The position numbers and the translations under genes were made by a program. From Candidatus Gottesmanbacteria bacterium CG_4_10_14_0_8_um_filter_37_24 (lineage in GTDB: Bacteria > Patescibacteriota > Microgenomatia > 2-02-FULL-39-11): DNA of 16,936 nucleotides. The DNA is taken from NCBI GenBank assembly GCA_002785215.1, contig PFMK01000035.1, positions 1-16,936 on the forward strand. Reading direction: 5' to 3'. The notes beneath the pieces were generated by a model. That model worked only from the letters and a program-made list of their open reading frames with translations. It made no database searches and had not been told where the DNA came from. This document shows, piece after piece, positions 6,548 to 15,056 of this stretch. Position 1 is the stretch's first letter, and each line of letters begins with the position of its first letter.

Positions 6548-8032
6548 CTAAATTTTCTCAGTAACTTTGTATTCTAACCTTTTACCGATAAGCAGTCTTG
6601 TATGAGCTTCAAGAGCCGGTAATGAAGAAAAGAAAAAAGATACAACAGGCAGTAGAATCCATTGAAAGATAAGAAGCGGTGTCTTGGCTATAGAAAAAGT
6701 ATTCGGCCTTTTTGGTCGTGATTTGGTGTCAATAAAAATAAGAACGGAGAGAAAGATAGTAGTGATAGTAAGTATAAGACCGGAGATTCTGGGAAGATTA
6801 TGTCCCAGGGTGGTTCTGCTGAAAACCGGATTCATGATTGCCGGTATCGAGGCTCCAAGAGTCAGTATAAAAAATGAAGTAGGCCAGAATAGATGTGTTT
6901 CGATTACATATGATACGTTGAATAACTTGGGTAATAATGCAATATGAGGAGAAGTAAATAATTTCTTAAGAGCATATGGTACGTCAGTAATTCCCCAGGC
7001 CCAACGTTTTTCCTGTTCATATCTTGATTTGAATGTTCCAAGTAAGGTATGACTATGTACGGCATCTCTTGAGGTAATAAGGTATAACGGAATGGTTTTG
7101 ACCTTTGCTCCGAGTTTAAAAAATGCCTGTAAAAAGACATGCCAATCTTCCGGAATAATGTTAGTATCCCAATAACCAATCTTTTCTAACATGTTTAAGG
7201 AAAGAGAATAAGTGGATATCTGGATAAGGTTATGTGATTTAGATAGCGTAGATAATCGCATGATACTGGAAATGGTTGCCTGGAGTCTGATGGGTAATGG
7301 TACTTCCCAGAAATTACTGTAAAGAAGTACAGGGGCCCAGTAGAAATGGAAATAGCGCTCAGGATCAGAAAGAAAGACATACGTAAGATATGAAAAATAT
7401 TTGTCAGACAGTAGTGAGTCTGCATCACAAGAAGTAACAGTGACATAAGAAGGATTGATTCTTTTTTTTCTGATAATTCCGCTTATTTCTTTACCAGCCC
7501 AGGCAGAATTACTGGCTTTGCCTTTAACTTCCCCGTTGATGTCCGGATGAAAAGTTGCAGTAACAAGGCCAAATTTATTTTTATATAAATTTATTAGTGT
7601 TGCTGCCCGATCCTTTGCTGTTATTCCTTCTCGTTCTTCCATAGCTAGAATAATAATAATTCTTTTTAATGGAAAATCCAGCTTAGTTAAATATTCAAGC
7701 GTTCTTTTGACTTTATCCGTCTGTTCCATGTAATTTGTGATGATCAGGGTATGATAAACTTTGGAAAAATTCTTTAATTCACCTGCTTTTTTTCTCCAAT
7801 CTACGTCTGACAGTTTTTTAAGCTTCAGGTATGATAAAGTTGAGAAAAATGTAACGGAGAGGGATTTATATAAAAAATAAACATCAAAAGACAGGATGAA
7901 ATATGCCACAATTGCCGGATGAAATGGTGAAAGCCAAATAGGTAAAGTAATGATAAACCAAGTAGTCAAAGGAAGTATCGTCTCGAAAAATCGAGTTATT
8001 TGCTTGGGATATCTATCAATTAAATTTTTCAT
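6548..8032 (-). CDS. Processive GT2-family membrane glycosyltransferase
   Basis: The 494-residue protein has two N-terminal hydrophobic helices (about 20-36 and 42-64), a cytoplasmic GT-A domain and several C-terminal helices (about 370-475). Catalytic signatures are present in order: the metal-binding CDADS (D203, D205), the general-base region PEDWH (E295, D296) and the QxxRW motif QEKRW (340-344). These mark cellulose- or hyaluronan-synthase-like enzymes that elongate a beta-linked polysaccharide and may export it. The substrate cannot be read from the sequence. It heads the four-gene glycan module and lies 28 bases after the TatD-family gene, with a TAAAAT hexamer ten bases before its ATG that could be a promoter of its own. 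Confidence 0.88.
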   Translation of the reverse strand: MKNLIDRYPKQITRFFETILPLTTWFIITLPIWLSPFHPAIVAYFILSFDVYFLYKSLSVTFFSTLSYLKLKKLSDVDWRKKAGELKNFSKVYHTLIITNYMEQTDKVKRTLEYLTKLDFPLKRIIIILAMEEREGITAKDRAATLINLYKNKFGLVTATFHPDINGEVKGKASNSAWAGKEISGIIRKKRINPSYVTVTSCDADSLLSDKYFSYLTYVFLSDPERYFHFYWAPVLLYSNFWEVPLPIRLQATISSIMRLSTLSKSHNLIQISTYSLSLNMLEKIGYWDTNIIPEDWHVFLQAFFKLGAKVKTIPLYLITSRDAVHSHTLLGTFKSRYEQEKRWAWGITDVPYALKKLFTSPHIALLPKLFNVSYVIETHLFWPTSFFILTLGASIPAIMNPVFSRTTLGHNLPRISGLILTITTIFLSVLIFIDTKSRPKRPNTFSIAKTPLLIFQWILLPVVSFFFSSLPALEAHTRLLIGKRLEYKVTEKI

Positions 8033-8042
8033 GAATTAACGT

Positions 8043-8048
8043 ATTTTA
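8043..8048 (-). promoter_or_regulatory. Possible -10 box for the glycosyltransferase module
   Basis: On the - strand TAAAAT lies ten bases upstream of the GT2 ATG at 8032, inside the 28-base gap after the TatD-family gene. The -35 region is poor and no Shine-Dalgarno exists. It could start a short-leader transcript for the glycan module, separate from metG, or be chance in AT-rich DNA. Confidence 0.3.
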
Positions 8049-8060
8049 GCATAGTGATAA

Positions 8061-8861
8061 TTAAAGAAGAAATAAACTCATAGCATTTTGTGTCGTAGTT
8101 TTAACTATTTCCTCAAGATTTCTATTATGTATATCTGACACACAAGACGCGATGTAAGGAAGATTAGCTGGTTCATTCCGGCTTCCTCTGCATGGTACTG
8201 GAGCAAGGTATGGGGAGTCAGATTCAAGGACTATACGATGAAGTGGGGTAGCTTTGACAAGCTCTCTTAACCGAAGATTACCATAAGTGATGTTGCCGTC
8301 AAATCCTATAAAAAATCCCATTTCAAGAGCTTTGTTTAAATGAATCAGATTTCCACCAAAACAGTGGAAAACACCTGAATGAGTGAATTTTGTATTAGTT
8401 AGAATTTTATCAAGTATCTCAAATAGATCATCATGAGCATTTCGGCAGTGGATGATTACCGGTAGATTGAACAACTCAGCGATTTTCATCTGCAGAATAA
8501 ATAATTTTTTTTGAGCCGATATTTCATCTCTGGTGATTTCCGGATAGTTTTTATAACGATAATAATCAAGTCCAATTTCGCCAATCGCTACCACTTTGTT
8601 ATGCTTGGCCAGTCTATTAAGTGTGTTTATGACATTGCGACCGTTTTCTGTAAATTCATGTACATGATGAGGATGTATTCCTACAGCAGCGTATACACCA
8701 GGGTACTTCTCAGCTATTTGGCCCGCCTTTTTGCTGGAATCGATTTTCGCTCCTGGGACGATAATTTTATTGACGGAAGATTTTTTTGCCCGGCGGATTA
8801 CTTCACTTACATCCTTATCAAATGCCTTGAAGTTTAGGTGAGCATGAGTATCTACTAACAT
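8061..8861 (-). CDS. TatD-family metal-dependent hydrolase (putative DNase)
   Basis: The 266-residue TIM-barrel metallohydrolase has all metal ligands in place: H6 and H8 in DTHAHLNF, E95 in GEIGLDYYR, H138 in VIIHCRNA, H166 in FHCFGG and D215 in ESDSPYLAP. Family members act as 3'-5' exonucleases or DNases in repair and DNA turnover. The E. coli relatives TatD, YcfH and YjjV cannot be told apart here, so no symbol is given. The open frame begins 40 residues earlier inside metG, but the ATG at 8861 places the conserved DTHAH at the normal distance from the N terminus, four bases after the metG stop. metG next to a tatD-like gene is a common bacterial arrangement. Confidence 0.93.
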   Translation of the reverse strand: MLVDTHAHLNFKAFDKDVSEVIRRAKKSSVNKIIVPGAKIDSSKKAGQIAEKYPGVYAAVGIHPHHVHEFTENGRNVINTLNRLAKHNKVVAIGEIGLDYYRYKNYPEITRDEISAQKKLFILQMKIAELFNLPVIIHCRNAHDDLFEILDKILTNTKFTHSGVFHCFGGNLIHLNKALEMGFFIGFDGNITYGNLRLRELVKATPLHRIVLESDSPYLAPVPCRGSRNEPANLPYIASCVSDIHNRNLEEIVKTTTQNAMSLFLL

Positions 8862-8865
8862 GGTA

Positions 8866-10305
8866 TTATTTGATTCTGGGAAATAGTGGTTTCTCCAAGT
8901 TAATAGTAGGTTTCCTGAACTGTCTGAATATTTTATCTGTTGTCTCTGGAAGAAATGGTTTGAGAAGATAGGCGATTTCAAATATATTCCCGATGGAATG
9001 ATTGAGTATCTGTATTAATTTATTGCCTGTAAGTTTCCATGGTTTATTTGAATCAATATATTTATTTTGTTCTGTAATCTTTTGCCAGATAAGCTCCAGT
9101 ATTTCGTTGAATCTGAATTCAGCAAAAAGATGATTATATTCTCCATATCCATCAATATAATATTCCTTATTCATATCCTGAATCTTATATCCTGAATCTT
9201 GAGAAAGTTTAGCGACCCGAGAAATTAAATTACCGAGTCCGTTGGCTAGATCAGCATTATAGAGCTCTTTAAATCTCCTTTCAGAAAAATCTCCATCAGA
9301 GTAAGCAGGAATTTCCTTCAGGAAATAATATCGAAGTGAATCACTTCCGTATTTATCTATTAGTTCCAACGGATCTATAATATTCCCGATTGTTTTACTC
9401 ATTTTTTGACCATTGATGGTAAAGTAACCATGGACAAATAATGATTTGGGAAGTTTGAGTTTTGCTGACAATAGGAAAGCTGGCCAGTAGACGGCATGGA
9501 AACGAATTATTCCTTTTCCTATCACATGGACATCAGCCGGCCACCATTTTTCATACTCGTTATTGTCCCAGCCAAATCCGATACCTGATTGATAAATATT
9601 GAGAGCATCAAACCAGACGTAGATGCGCTGTTTATTATCTCCAGGAACGGGAACTCCCCAATTTTTTGCTCTTTCGTTTGATCTAGATATGCTTATATCA
9701 TTCAGAGGTTTTTTTAAGAATGATAATATTTCATTTTTTCTTGTTGTCGGGATGATTTTTAAAGTATCTCTATTGATAAGCGAAATCAATTCATTTTGGT
9801 ATTTTGACAACTTAAAGAAGTAATTTTCCTCTGATACCTTTTCCAATTTTTTCCCGGGATGTTCGAAGCATTCCCCCTTATTATCGAGATCATCTGGAGT
9901 GTAAAAAACCTCGCATCCGACGCAATATAATCCTTCGTAAGATTTCGTATAAATGTCACCGGCATCATAGCATTTTTTCCATAGTTCCTGGCTTGATTGA
10001 AAATGGTGTTTCTTATCGCTTCCTTTTTGAAAAACGTTGAATGTTACATTTAATTTAGCTGCCAATTCCTCAAAAAGTATTGCATTTCTGTCAATAAATT
10101 CTTGAACCCCAATTTTTTCCTTTTCCGCAGCCTGGACGTTTTTTAAGGCATTTTCATCTCCTCCTGACAGTAATAAAACATTATCTCCAATAAGTTTATG
10201 ATATCTGGCGATTACATCTGCCTGGACAAACTCAAGAGCATGTCCAATATGAGGTTTTGCATTCACATAGGGGATTGCTGTAGTAATATAGAATTTTTTA
10301 CTCAT
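8866..10305 (-). CDS. metG: Methionyl-tRNA synthetase
   Basis: Class I aminoacyl-tRNA synthetase that charges tRNA-Met in the cytoplasm. The 479-residue protein has the HIGH signature at 19-22, the KMSKT loop at 301-305 and WFDALNIY (231-238) lining the methionine site. A zinc knuckle has candidate ligands C128, C131, C146 and H149. The anticodon-binding helical domain includes NKPWKLTG. The protein ends soon after it and lacks the EMAP-II-like tRNA-binding extension seen in some longer synthetases. The usual TGTDE turn reads SGGDEN, a minor variation. It is followed by the TatD-family gene after four bases. No Shine-Dalgarno precedes the ATG at 10305, but a TATAAT box lies nine bases upstream. 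Confidence 0.97.
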   Translation of the reverse strand: MSKKFYITTAIPYVNAKPHIGHALEFVQADVIARYHKLIGDNVLLLSGGDENALKNVQAAEKEKIGVQEFIDRNAILFEELAAKLNVTFNVFQKGSDKKHHFQSSQELWKKCYDAGDIYTKSYEGLYCVGCEVFYTPDDLDNKGECFEHPGKKLEKVSEENYFFKLSKYQNELISLINRDTLKIIPTTRKNEILSFLKKPLNDISISRSNERAKNWGVPVPGDNKQRIYVWFDALNIYQSGIGFGWDNNEYEKWWPADVHVIGKGIIRFHAVYWPAFLLSAKLKLPKSLFVHGYFTINGQKMSKTIGNIIDPLELIDKYGSDSLRYYFLKEIPAYSDGDFSERRFKELYNADLANGLGNLISRVAKLSQDSGYKIQDMNKEYYIDGYGEYNHLFAEFRFNEILELIWQKITEQNKYIDSNKPWKLTGNKLIQILNHSIGNIFEIAYLLKPFLPETTDKIFRQFRKPTINLEKPLFPRIK

Positions 10306-10314
10306 AGGTTTCTA

Positions 10315-10343
10315 ATTATATCAGGAAGCTATCTTTTTCTGAA
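10315..10343 (-). promoter_or_regulatory. Promoter of metG, near-leaderless
   Basis: On the - strand TTCAGA (10343-10338), a 17-base spacer and a perfect TATAAT (10320-10315) precede the metG ATG at 10305 by nine bases. The promoter overlaps the 3' end of the small membrane protein gene upstream. The implied leader is only one to three bases and there is no Shine-Dalgarno. Confidence 0.5.
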
Positions 10344-10631
10344 ATAAAGCTCTAATGTCAGGAAAATTCCCAATAAAAGCAGCGTATTTATAAGATTGCT
10401 GATCTCAAATTGGCGGAATAATAAATAGACGAAGATGATGAGCGCCCAAAAAACACTTCTGGTTTTTGAAATAAATATACGGACAGTCGAATAAATCCAA
10501 AATAGAAATATTACATAAAACCCTAAATAGGATAAAATGTAAACAGGAGGAATAATATAAACATAGATGCCAAACAGTACAGAAAAAAACAAGAGCTTAA
10601 TAATATTTTCTTTTCTAAGTTTTCGCCTCAT
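10329..10631 (-). CDS. Small three-helix membrane protein of unknown function
   Basis: The 100-residue product begins with a basic stretch (MRRKLRKEN), has three hydrophobic helices at about residues 11-28, 32-53 and 58-94 (the last perhaps two short ones), and ends in basic YFRKR. I recognise no family. The positive ends suggest both termini may be cytoplasmic or lie close to phospholipid. It starts the leftward gene run and ends 23 bases before metG, whose own promoter overlaps its last codons. The divergent rmuC gene starts 148 bases away on the other strand. Confidence 0.65.
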   Translation of the reverse strand: MRRKLRKENIIKLLFFSVLFGIYVYIIPPVYILSYLGFYVIFLFWIYSTVRIFISKTRSVFWALIIFVYLLFRQFEISNLINTLLLLGIFLTLELYFRKR

Positions 10632-10779
10632 AATCAGTTTTTGATATAAAGATATAATAATTTCATTTTAAATATTTTAGTGATAGAATGAAACGGCTAA
10701 AAGAAAACATAAAACTCAAACGCTAAAATTCAAGACTTTACTCCAACAGTCAGATTTATCTGGAAAGTCGATAAAATAT

Positions 10780-11781
10780 ATGAATATAGAATTCTTTGTG
10801 ATTTTAATCGTAATTATTGCCGGATTTATCATAATGATTTTTCTGGTCAGAAAGTTAAAACCTTCATCTGAAATTCTGGAGTGGTTAAGAAGTACCAACC
10901 AGAGAATCGATGATCAAAATAAAAATATTACCGACACGTTAAATAAATCAACCAGAGTTTTGAACGAACGGCTTGATAACGCCGCCCGGTTCATTGCTGC
11001 TGTCCAAAAAAGCATTGGGGAGATGAGCGAGATAGGCAGAGGGATGAAGGATCTTCAGGATTTCCTGAAAAGCCCGAAACTGAGAGGAAATATTGGAGAA
11101 CAGGTATTAAAAGAACTTCTTTCGCAAATGATGCCCCAGCAGTCTTTTTTCCTGCAATATACGTTTAAATCAGGAGTGACAGTAGATGCGGCTATTAAAA
11201 CGACTGCCGGTATAATACCTGTCGATTCCAAATTCCCTTTAGAAAATTTCAGAAAAATGCTTTCAACCAAAGACGAAAAAGAAGGTAAGTTATTTGAGAG
11301 AGAATTTGAGAGGGACGTAAAGAAGCATATTGATGATATATCCAAAAAATATATTTTGACTGAGGAAGGTACGAGTGATTACGCTTTGATGTATATACCC
11401 AGTGAAGCAGTATATTATGAAATCGTAAATAATTTGGAATTATTTGAGTACTCTTCAATAAAAAGGGTTTTACCGGTATCTCCGATGACTTTTTATGCTT
11501 ACCTTAGGGCAATACTTATGTCTATGGAGGGACAAAAAATTGAAAAACAGGCAAAATATATCCTGCAGATCATAAGAGCAATAAAGAAGGATTATTTGAA
11601 ATTACAGGATACTATGGGAGTCTTAAACAGACATTTAAATAATGCATATAATCAGATGAGTACCGTAACAAATAATATGACATTATTAGGTCAAAAGTTG
11701 TTGCATACCGACAATCTGGACAATGAGGAAGAGAACGAAAAGAAATTAAACGATGAAAAAACTAGATTTCCTCTTTCATAA
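10780..11781 (+). CDS. rmuC: RmuC-family DNA recombination protein
   Basis: The 333-residue protein has an N-terminal membrane helix (5-23), a coiled-coil region (about 30-95) and the RmuC core. The core has the restriction-enzyme-like nuclease arrangement: E107 in LRGNIGEQVL, D136 in TVDAAI and DSK (149-151) in PVDSKFPLENF. The family segment YALMYIPSEAVYYEI follows, and the tail is acidic and charged. RmuC proteins limit inversions and rearrangements between short inverted repeats, probably by cutting aberrant DNA structures. It precedes the UvrD-nuclease fusion by 181 bases on the same strand, giving a DNA-processing neighbourhood. The start is the ATG at 10780. No Shine-Dalgarno is seen. 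Confidence 0.92.
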   Translation: MNIEFFVILIVIIAGFIIMIFLVRKLKPSSEILEWLRSTNQRIDDQNKNITDTLNKSTRVLNERLDNAARFIAAVQKSIGEMSEIGRGMKDLQDFLKSPKLRGNIGEQVLKELLSQMMPQQSFFLQYTFKSGVTVDAAIKTTAGIIPVDSKFPLENFRKMLSTKDEKEGKLFEREFERDVKKHIDDISKKYILTEEGTSDYALMYIPSEAVYYEIVNNLELFEYSSIKRVLPVSPMTFYAYLRAILMSMEGQKIEKQAKYILQIIRAIKKDYLKLQDTMGVLNRHLNNAYNQMSTVTNNMTLLGQKLLHTDNLDNEEENEKKLNDEKTRFPLS

Positions 11782-11941
11782 GAAATAAGCGATACTATCT
11801 TGAAATATTTTGAATTTTTCTTACCTCAGGTTTCGGAAATAATGTTGTCATTTTTTTTATTATAATAATTATCGTTCTGGATAAGCTGAAATCACTTCAA
11901 AAGATTTTAATCCTGTATAGAAACTCTCTCTCCTTATCCGA

Positions 11942-11950
11942 TGTTATAAT
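11942..11950 (+). promoter_or_regulatory. Extended -10 promoter of the UvrD-nuclease gene
   Basis: TGTTATAAT (11942-11950) is a perfect extended -10 element, which explains the lack of a recognisable -35 hexamer upstream. Transcription should begin near 11957, giving a leader of about six bases to the first ATG (11963) or about 18 bases to the second (11975), which has GGAG at 11965-11968. Confidence 0.6.
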
Positions 11951-11962
11951 GGTTGGAAAGAT

Positions 11963-14920
11963 ATGGAGAATAAAATGAAAAATAAACTTAATTCCCAACA
12001 GTTGAAAGCAATACAGCATGAAAGCGGACCTCTTCTCATTATTGCCGGTGCCGGAACCGGTAAAACTACAGTTATAACCGAAAGGATAAAATGGTTGATA
12101 CTGGAAAAGCATACAAAACCTTCAGAAGTCCTGGCTTTGACTTTTACTGAAAAGGCTGCCAGGGAGATGGAGGAACGGGTAGATATAGCCCTTCCCTACG
12201 GATATACCCAGATGTGGATTACTACTTTCCATGCTTTCGGTGAGAAGATATTGAGGCAGGAGGCCTTACAAATAGGACTTGATCCGGGGTATCGTTTATT
12301 GACGGAATCAGAGGCTGTGATATTACTGCGGAAAAATCTTTTTTCTTTTAATCTTGAATATTTCAGGCCCTTAGGCAACCCGAATAAATTTATCGAAGGT
12401 ATATTGACCCATTTTTCCAGATTAAAAGATGAAGATATTTCGCCATATGAATATATCCGATGGACCGAAAATCAAAAATCAAAAGCGGATGATTTGATAG
12501 AGATTGATAAATATAAGGAATTAGCTTACGCATACAGAAAATATGAAGAATTAAAAGTAAAAGAAGGATTGATGGATTTTTCCGACCTTATTTCAAACAC
12601 TTTAAAATTATTCAGGAACCGGAAAAACGTACTGTCAGACTATCAGAAAATGTTTAAATATATCCTGATTGATGAATTTCAGGATACGAATTTCGCCCAG
12701 AATGAACTGGCGATTCTACTTTCCGGCAGGAAGAAAAATATCACTGTGGTAGGTGATGATGATCAAGCTATATACAGATGGCGGGGAGCTGCTGTCTCGA
12801 ACATCCTGCAGTTTAAGTCTAATTTTCCTGAGGTTAGGATAGTCGTTTTGACGAAAAATTATCGTTCTACAGCGCAAATATTGGATAGTTCATATAAACT
12901 TATCCAGTTTAATAATCCGGACAGATTGGAGAAAAAAGAAAGTATCAACAAAAGGCTTTATTCCGCGAATAAAAAGAAAGGTAGGGAGGTGGAACTCCTT
13001 TATTTTGACCGGGTGGAAAATGAAGCAGATTCCGTAGCTAAAAAAATTAAGGAATTAAAAACCACATGTAAAATTAAGAAAAACGATTATTTATATTCCT
13101 GGCGGGATTTTGCCATTCTAGTCAGGGCCAACAATCATGCTGAACCATTTGTAAGAGCTCTGGCAAGATCGGGGATACCTTATCAATTTTTAGGTCCGGG
13201 AATGCTTTTCAAACAAACTGAGGTGAAGCATCTGATTTCATACCTTAAGTTGCTTTACGACGTCAATAACTCAGTGGCTTTATACAGTGTTTTGACAATG
13301 CTTGTGATTGATATGAATATAGGAGATATAACTCTTTTGAATAATTTTGCCAGGGGGTTTGGTTTTTCTTTATTTGAAGCGATGGACGTAGTTGTAGCAT
13401 ATTCTACCAATGATCATACGCATTGGAGCAAGAAAAAGAATTACTGGGATTTGATACCTAGACTTTCTGCAGAAACGGTAGAGAAACTTATCAAAATGAA
13501 GAAAATGATTGACAGACATTTGAATCTGTCAAAAAAGGATACAGCCGGTCAGATCCTTTATTATTTCCTGGAAGATACAGGTTTACTACAAAGACTTACA
13601 GAATATCACAGCTCCAATGAGGAAAAGGAAGCGTTAAATATTTCAAAATTTTTCGACAAGATAAAAACATTTGAAGTAGAACATGAAGATGCCAGCATAG
13701 AGAAAACAGTGGAATGGCTTGATATGTGTCTGGAATTGGGAGAAAGTCCGCTTGCTGCCGATACGGACTGGGTTTTGAATGATGCTGTAAATATCCTGAC
13801 AATACATTCAGGCAAAGGTTTGGAATTCCCTGTAGTATTTATTGTAAATCTGGTAAATCAAAGATTTCCGACGAGTGAAAGAAGGGAACAGATACCTATT
13901 CCGGATGATCTGGTAAAGGAAATCTTACCGGAAGGAGATTACCATCTGCAGGAAGAAAGAAGGCTATTTTATGTAGCGATGACCCGGGCTCGGGATATGC
14001 TTTTTCTGACTGCCGCAAATTATTATGGAGAGGGTAAAAGAGAGAGAAAGATATCCACTTTTGTGTATGAGGTATTAGGCGAGAAGAATGTGGGAGATAG
14101 GCAAAAGCAACTGGAAGGAAGAAAAGAGTCAAGTCTTGACGGTTGGAGGAAAGAAGAAGAACAAGACGGGCAAATTTTAAGACCTCCATTGGAATATCTA
14201 TCTTACTCACAGATAGATAATTTTTCCGTTTGTCCGTTGCAGTACAAATACAGATATGTCTTGAAAATACCGGTACCTACTAATGCAGCCGGTGCTTTCG
14301 GAACTTCTATTCATGCTGCGCTTGAGAGATTTTATAAGCAAGTGAAGGGAGGGCAAAAGCCGCTGAAGGACGAACTCTTGCAGTTACTGGATCAAGTTTG
14401 GATACCGGTAGGATATAGAGATAAGAAATATGAGGAAAGAATGAAAAAAAGAGGGACAAGGATGCTGTCTTCATATTTTGATAAATATTACGATCCACTG
14501 CTTATTCCCGTCAACCTTGAGCAGGTTTTTAAAATTAAGTTATCTCCGGTATTGACAATCGGAGGAAAGATCGATCGGGTAGACCGAACTCCTGATGGGA
14601 AACTGGAGATAATTGATTATAAAACAGGAAAAAGACCAACCGATAAAGAGATATCAAAAAACTTACAGATGACAGTATACGCTCTGGCTGCAACGGATAA
14701 AGGTATTTACGGCAAGAAAGCAAGGGAGGTAATCTTAACTTTTCATTTTTTGGAATTTGGAGAGAAAGTTACTTCAACCAGAAATAATAAACAGCTGGAA
14801 GAGGCAAAAGAAAAACTATTAACGAAAGCAGGGGAGATAGAAAATAGTTCTTTTAAGCCGAAAGTCGGACCCTGGTGCAAGTATTGTGATTTCAAGCTTA
14901 TCTGTGAAGCTTGGAGATAG
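11963..14920 (+). CDS. UvrD-type SF1 helicase fused to a C-terminal Fe-S PD-(D/E)XK nuclease (AddAB/AdnAB-like)
   Basis: The 985-residue protein joins a full SF1A helicase to a RecB-like nuclease. Helicase motifs: Walker A GAGTGKT (29-35), LTFTEKAAREM, TFHAFGE, DEFQD (237-241), VGDDDQAIYRWRG (about 263), NYRSTAQIL, the HSGKGLEFP motif (about 615) and YVAMTRARD (about 669). Nuclease motifs: H784 in GTSIH, D871 in GKIDRVD, D885-Y-K887 in IIDYKTGK and QMTVY (902-906). C757 (VCPLQYKY) with C972, C975 and C981 (CKYC-x5-C) match the four cysteines that hold the 4Fe-4S cluster of AddB-type nucleases. It probably unwinds and resects DNA ends for recombination. No partner subunit is adjacent. The ATG at 11975, preceded by GGAG, may be the true start (981 residues). 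Confidence 0.93.
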   Translation: MENKMKNKLNSQQLKAIQHESGPLLIIAGAGTGKTTVITERIKWLILEKHTKPSEVLALTFTEKAAREMEERVDIALPYGYTQMWITTFHAFGEKILRQEALQIGLDPGYRLLTESEAVILLRKNLFSFNLEYFRPLGNPNKFIEGILTHFSRLKDEDISPYEYIRWTENQKSKADDLIEIDKYKELAYAYRKYEELKVKEGLMDFSDLISNTLKLFRNRKNVLSDYQKMFKYILIDEFQDTNFAQNELAILLSGRKKNITVVGDDDQAIYRWRGAAVSNILQFKSNFPEVRIVVLTKNYRSTAQILDSSYKLIQFNNPDRLEKKESINKRLYSANKKKGREVELLYFDRVENEADSVAKKIKELKTTCKIKKNDYLYSWRDFAILVRANNHAEPFVRALARSGIPYQFLGPGMLFKQTEVKHLISYLKLLYDVNNSVALYSVLTMLVIDMNIGDITLLNNFARGFGFSLFEAMDVVVAYSTNDHTHWSKKKNYWDLIPRLSAETVEKLIKMKKMIDRHLNLSKKDTAGQILYYFLEDTGLLQRLTEYHSSNEEKEALNISKFFDKIKTFEVEHEDASIEKTVEWLDMCLELGESPLAADTDWVLNDAVNILTIHSGKGLEFPVVFIVNLVNQRFPTSERREQIPIPDDLVKEILPEGDYHLQEERRLFYVAMTRARDMLFLTAANYYGEGKRERKISTFVYEVLGEKNVGDRQKQLEGRKESSLDGWRKEEEQDGQILRPPLEYLSYSQIDNFSVCPLQYKYRYVLKIPVPTNAAGAFGTSIHAALERFYKQVKGGQKPLKDELLQLLDQVWIPVGYRDKKYEERMKKRGTRMLSSYFDKYYDPLLIPVNLEQVFKIKLSPVLTIGGKIDRVDRTPDGKLEIIDYKTGKRPTDKEISKNLQMTVYALAATDKGIYGKKAREVILTFHFLEFGEKVTSTRNNKQLEEAKEKLLTKAGEIENSSFKPKVGPWCKYCDFKLICEAWR

Positions 14921-14974
14921 ATGAGTCTTCACAAATAGGATCCAACAATTTCTACCCATCTTACTCCGGTTTGA

Positions 14975-14991
14975 GCCGCGTCTGACGCGGC
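14975..14991. repeat. GC-rich hairpin downstream of the helicase-nuclease gene
   Basis: GCCGCGT (14975-14981) and ACGCGGC (14985-14991) form a perfect seven-bp stem with a three-base CTG loop, and outer TCCG/CGGA can extend it. It stands out as all but pure G+C within AT-rich DNA. A run of A, not T, follows on the + strand, so it is not a standard terminator for the helicase gene in that direction. It may be a transcript-stabilising stem or a repetitive palindrome. Confidence 0.6.
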
Positions 14992-15013
14992 GAAAAAGCG
15001 GATTAGAGGGGTA

Positions 15014-15056
15014 TATACTGAGTAACTCAGTTGCAAACCTGAGTTACGTGAGTATA
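15014..15056. promoter_or_regulatory. Inverted repeat embedded in the Nif3-family gene promoter (possible operator)
   Basis: GTAACTCAG (15022-15030) and CTGAGTTAC (15039-15047) are perfect nine-bp inverted repeats around an eight-base centre. TATACT (15014-15019) and AGTATA (15051-15056) extend the symmetry outward across a small internal loop. The -35-like hexamer lies in the centre and the right outer arm overlaps the -10 region, a layout expected of a repressor site. It could instead act as an RNA hairpin for a transcript coming from upstream. Confidence 0.5.

Noticed and set aside
8862..8981. 40-residue N-terminal extension of the TatD-family protein overlapping metG
   Set aside because: The extension has no family similarity, and the conserved DTHAH must be close to the N terminus; the ATG at 8861 fits.
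11879..11939. GGATAAG/CTTATCC inverted repeat upstream of the helicase gene
   Set aside because: Seven bp separated by 47 bases in AT-rich DNA is close to chance, and no further pairing supports it.
13596..14723. Leftward open frames inside the helicase-nuclease gene
   Set aside because: They are antisense shadows without ribosome sites or recognisable domains; the + strand carries all conserved motifs.
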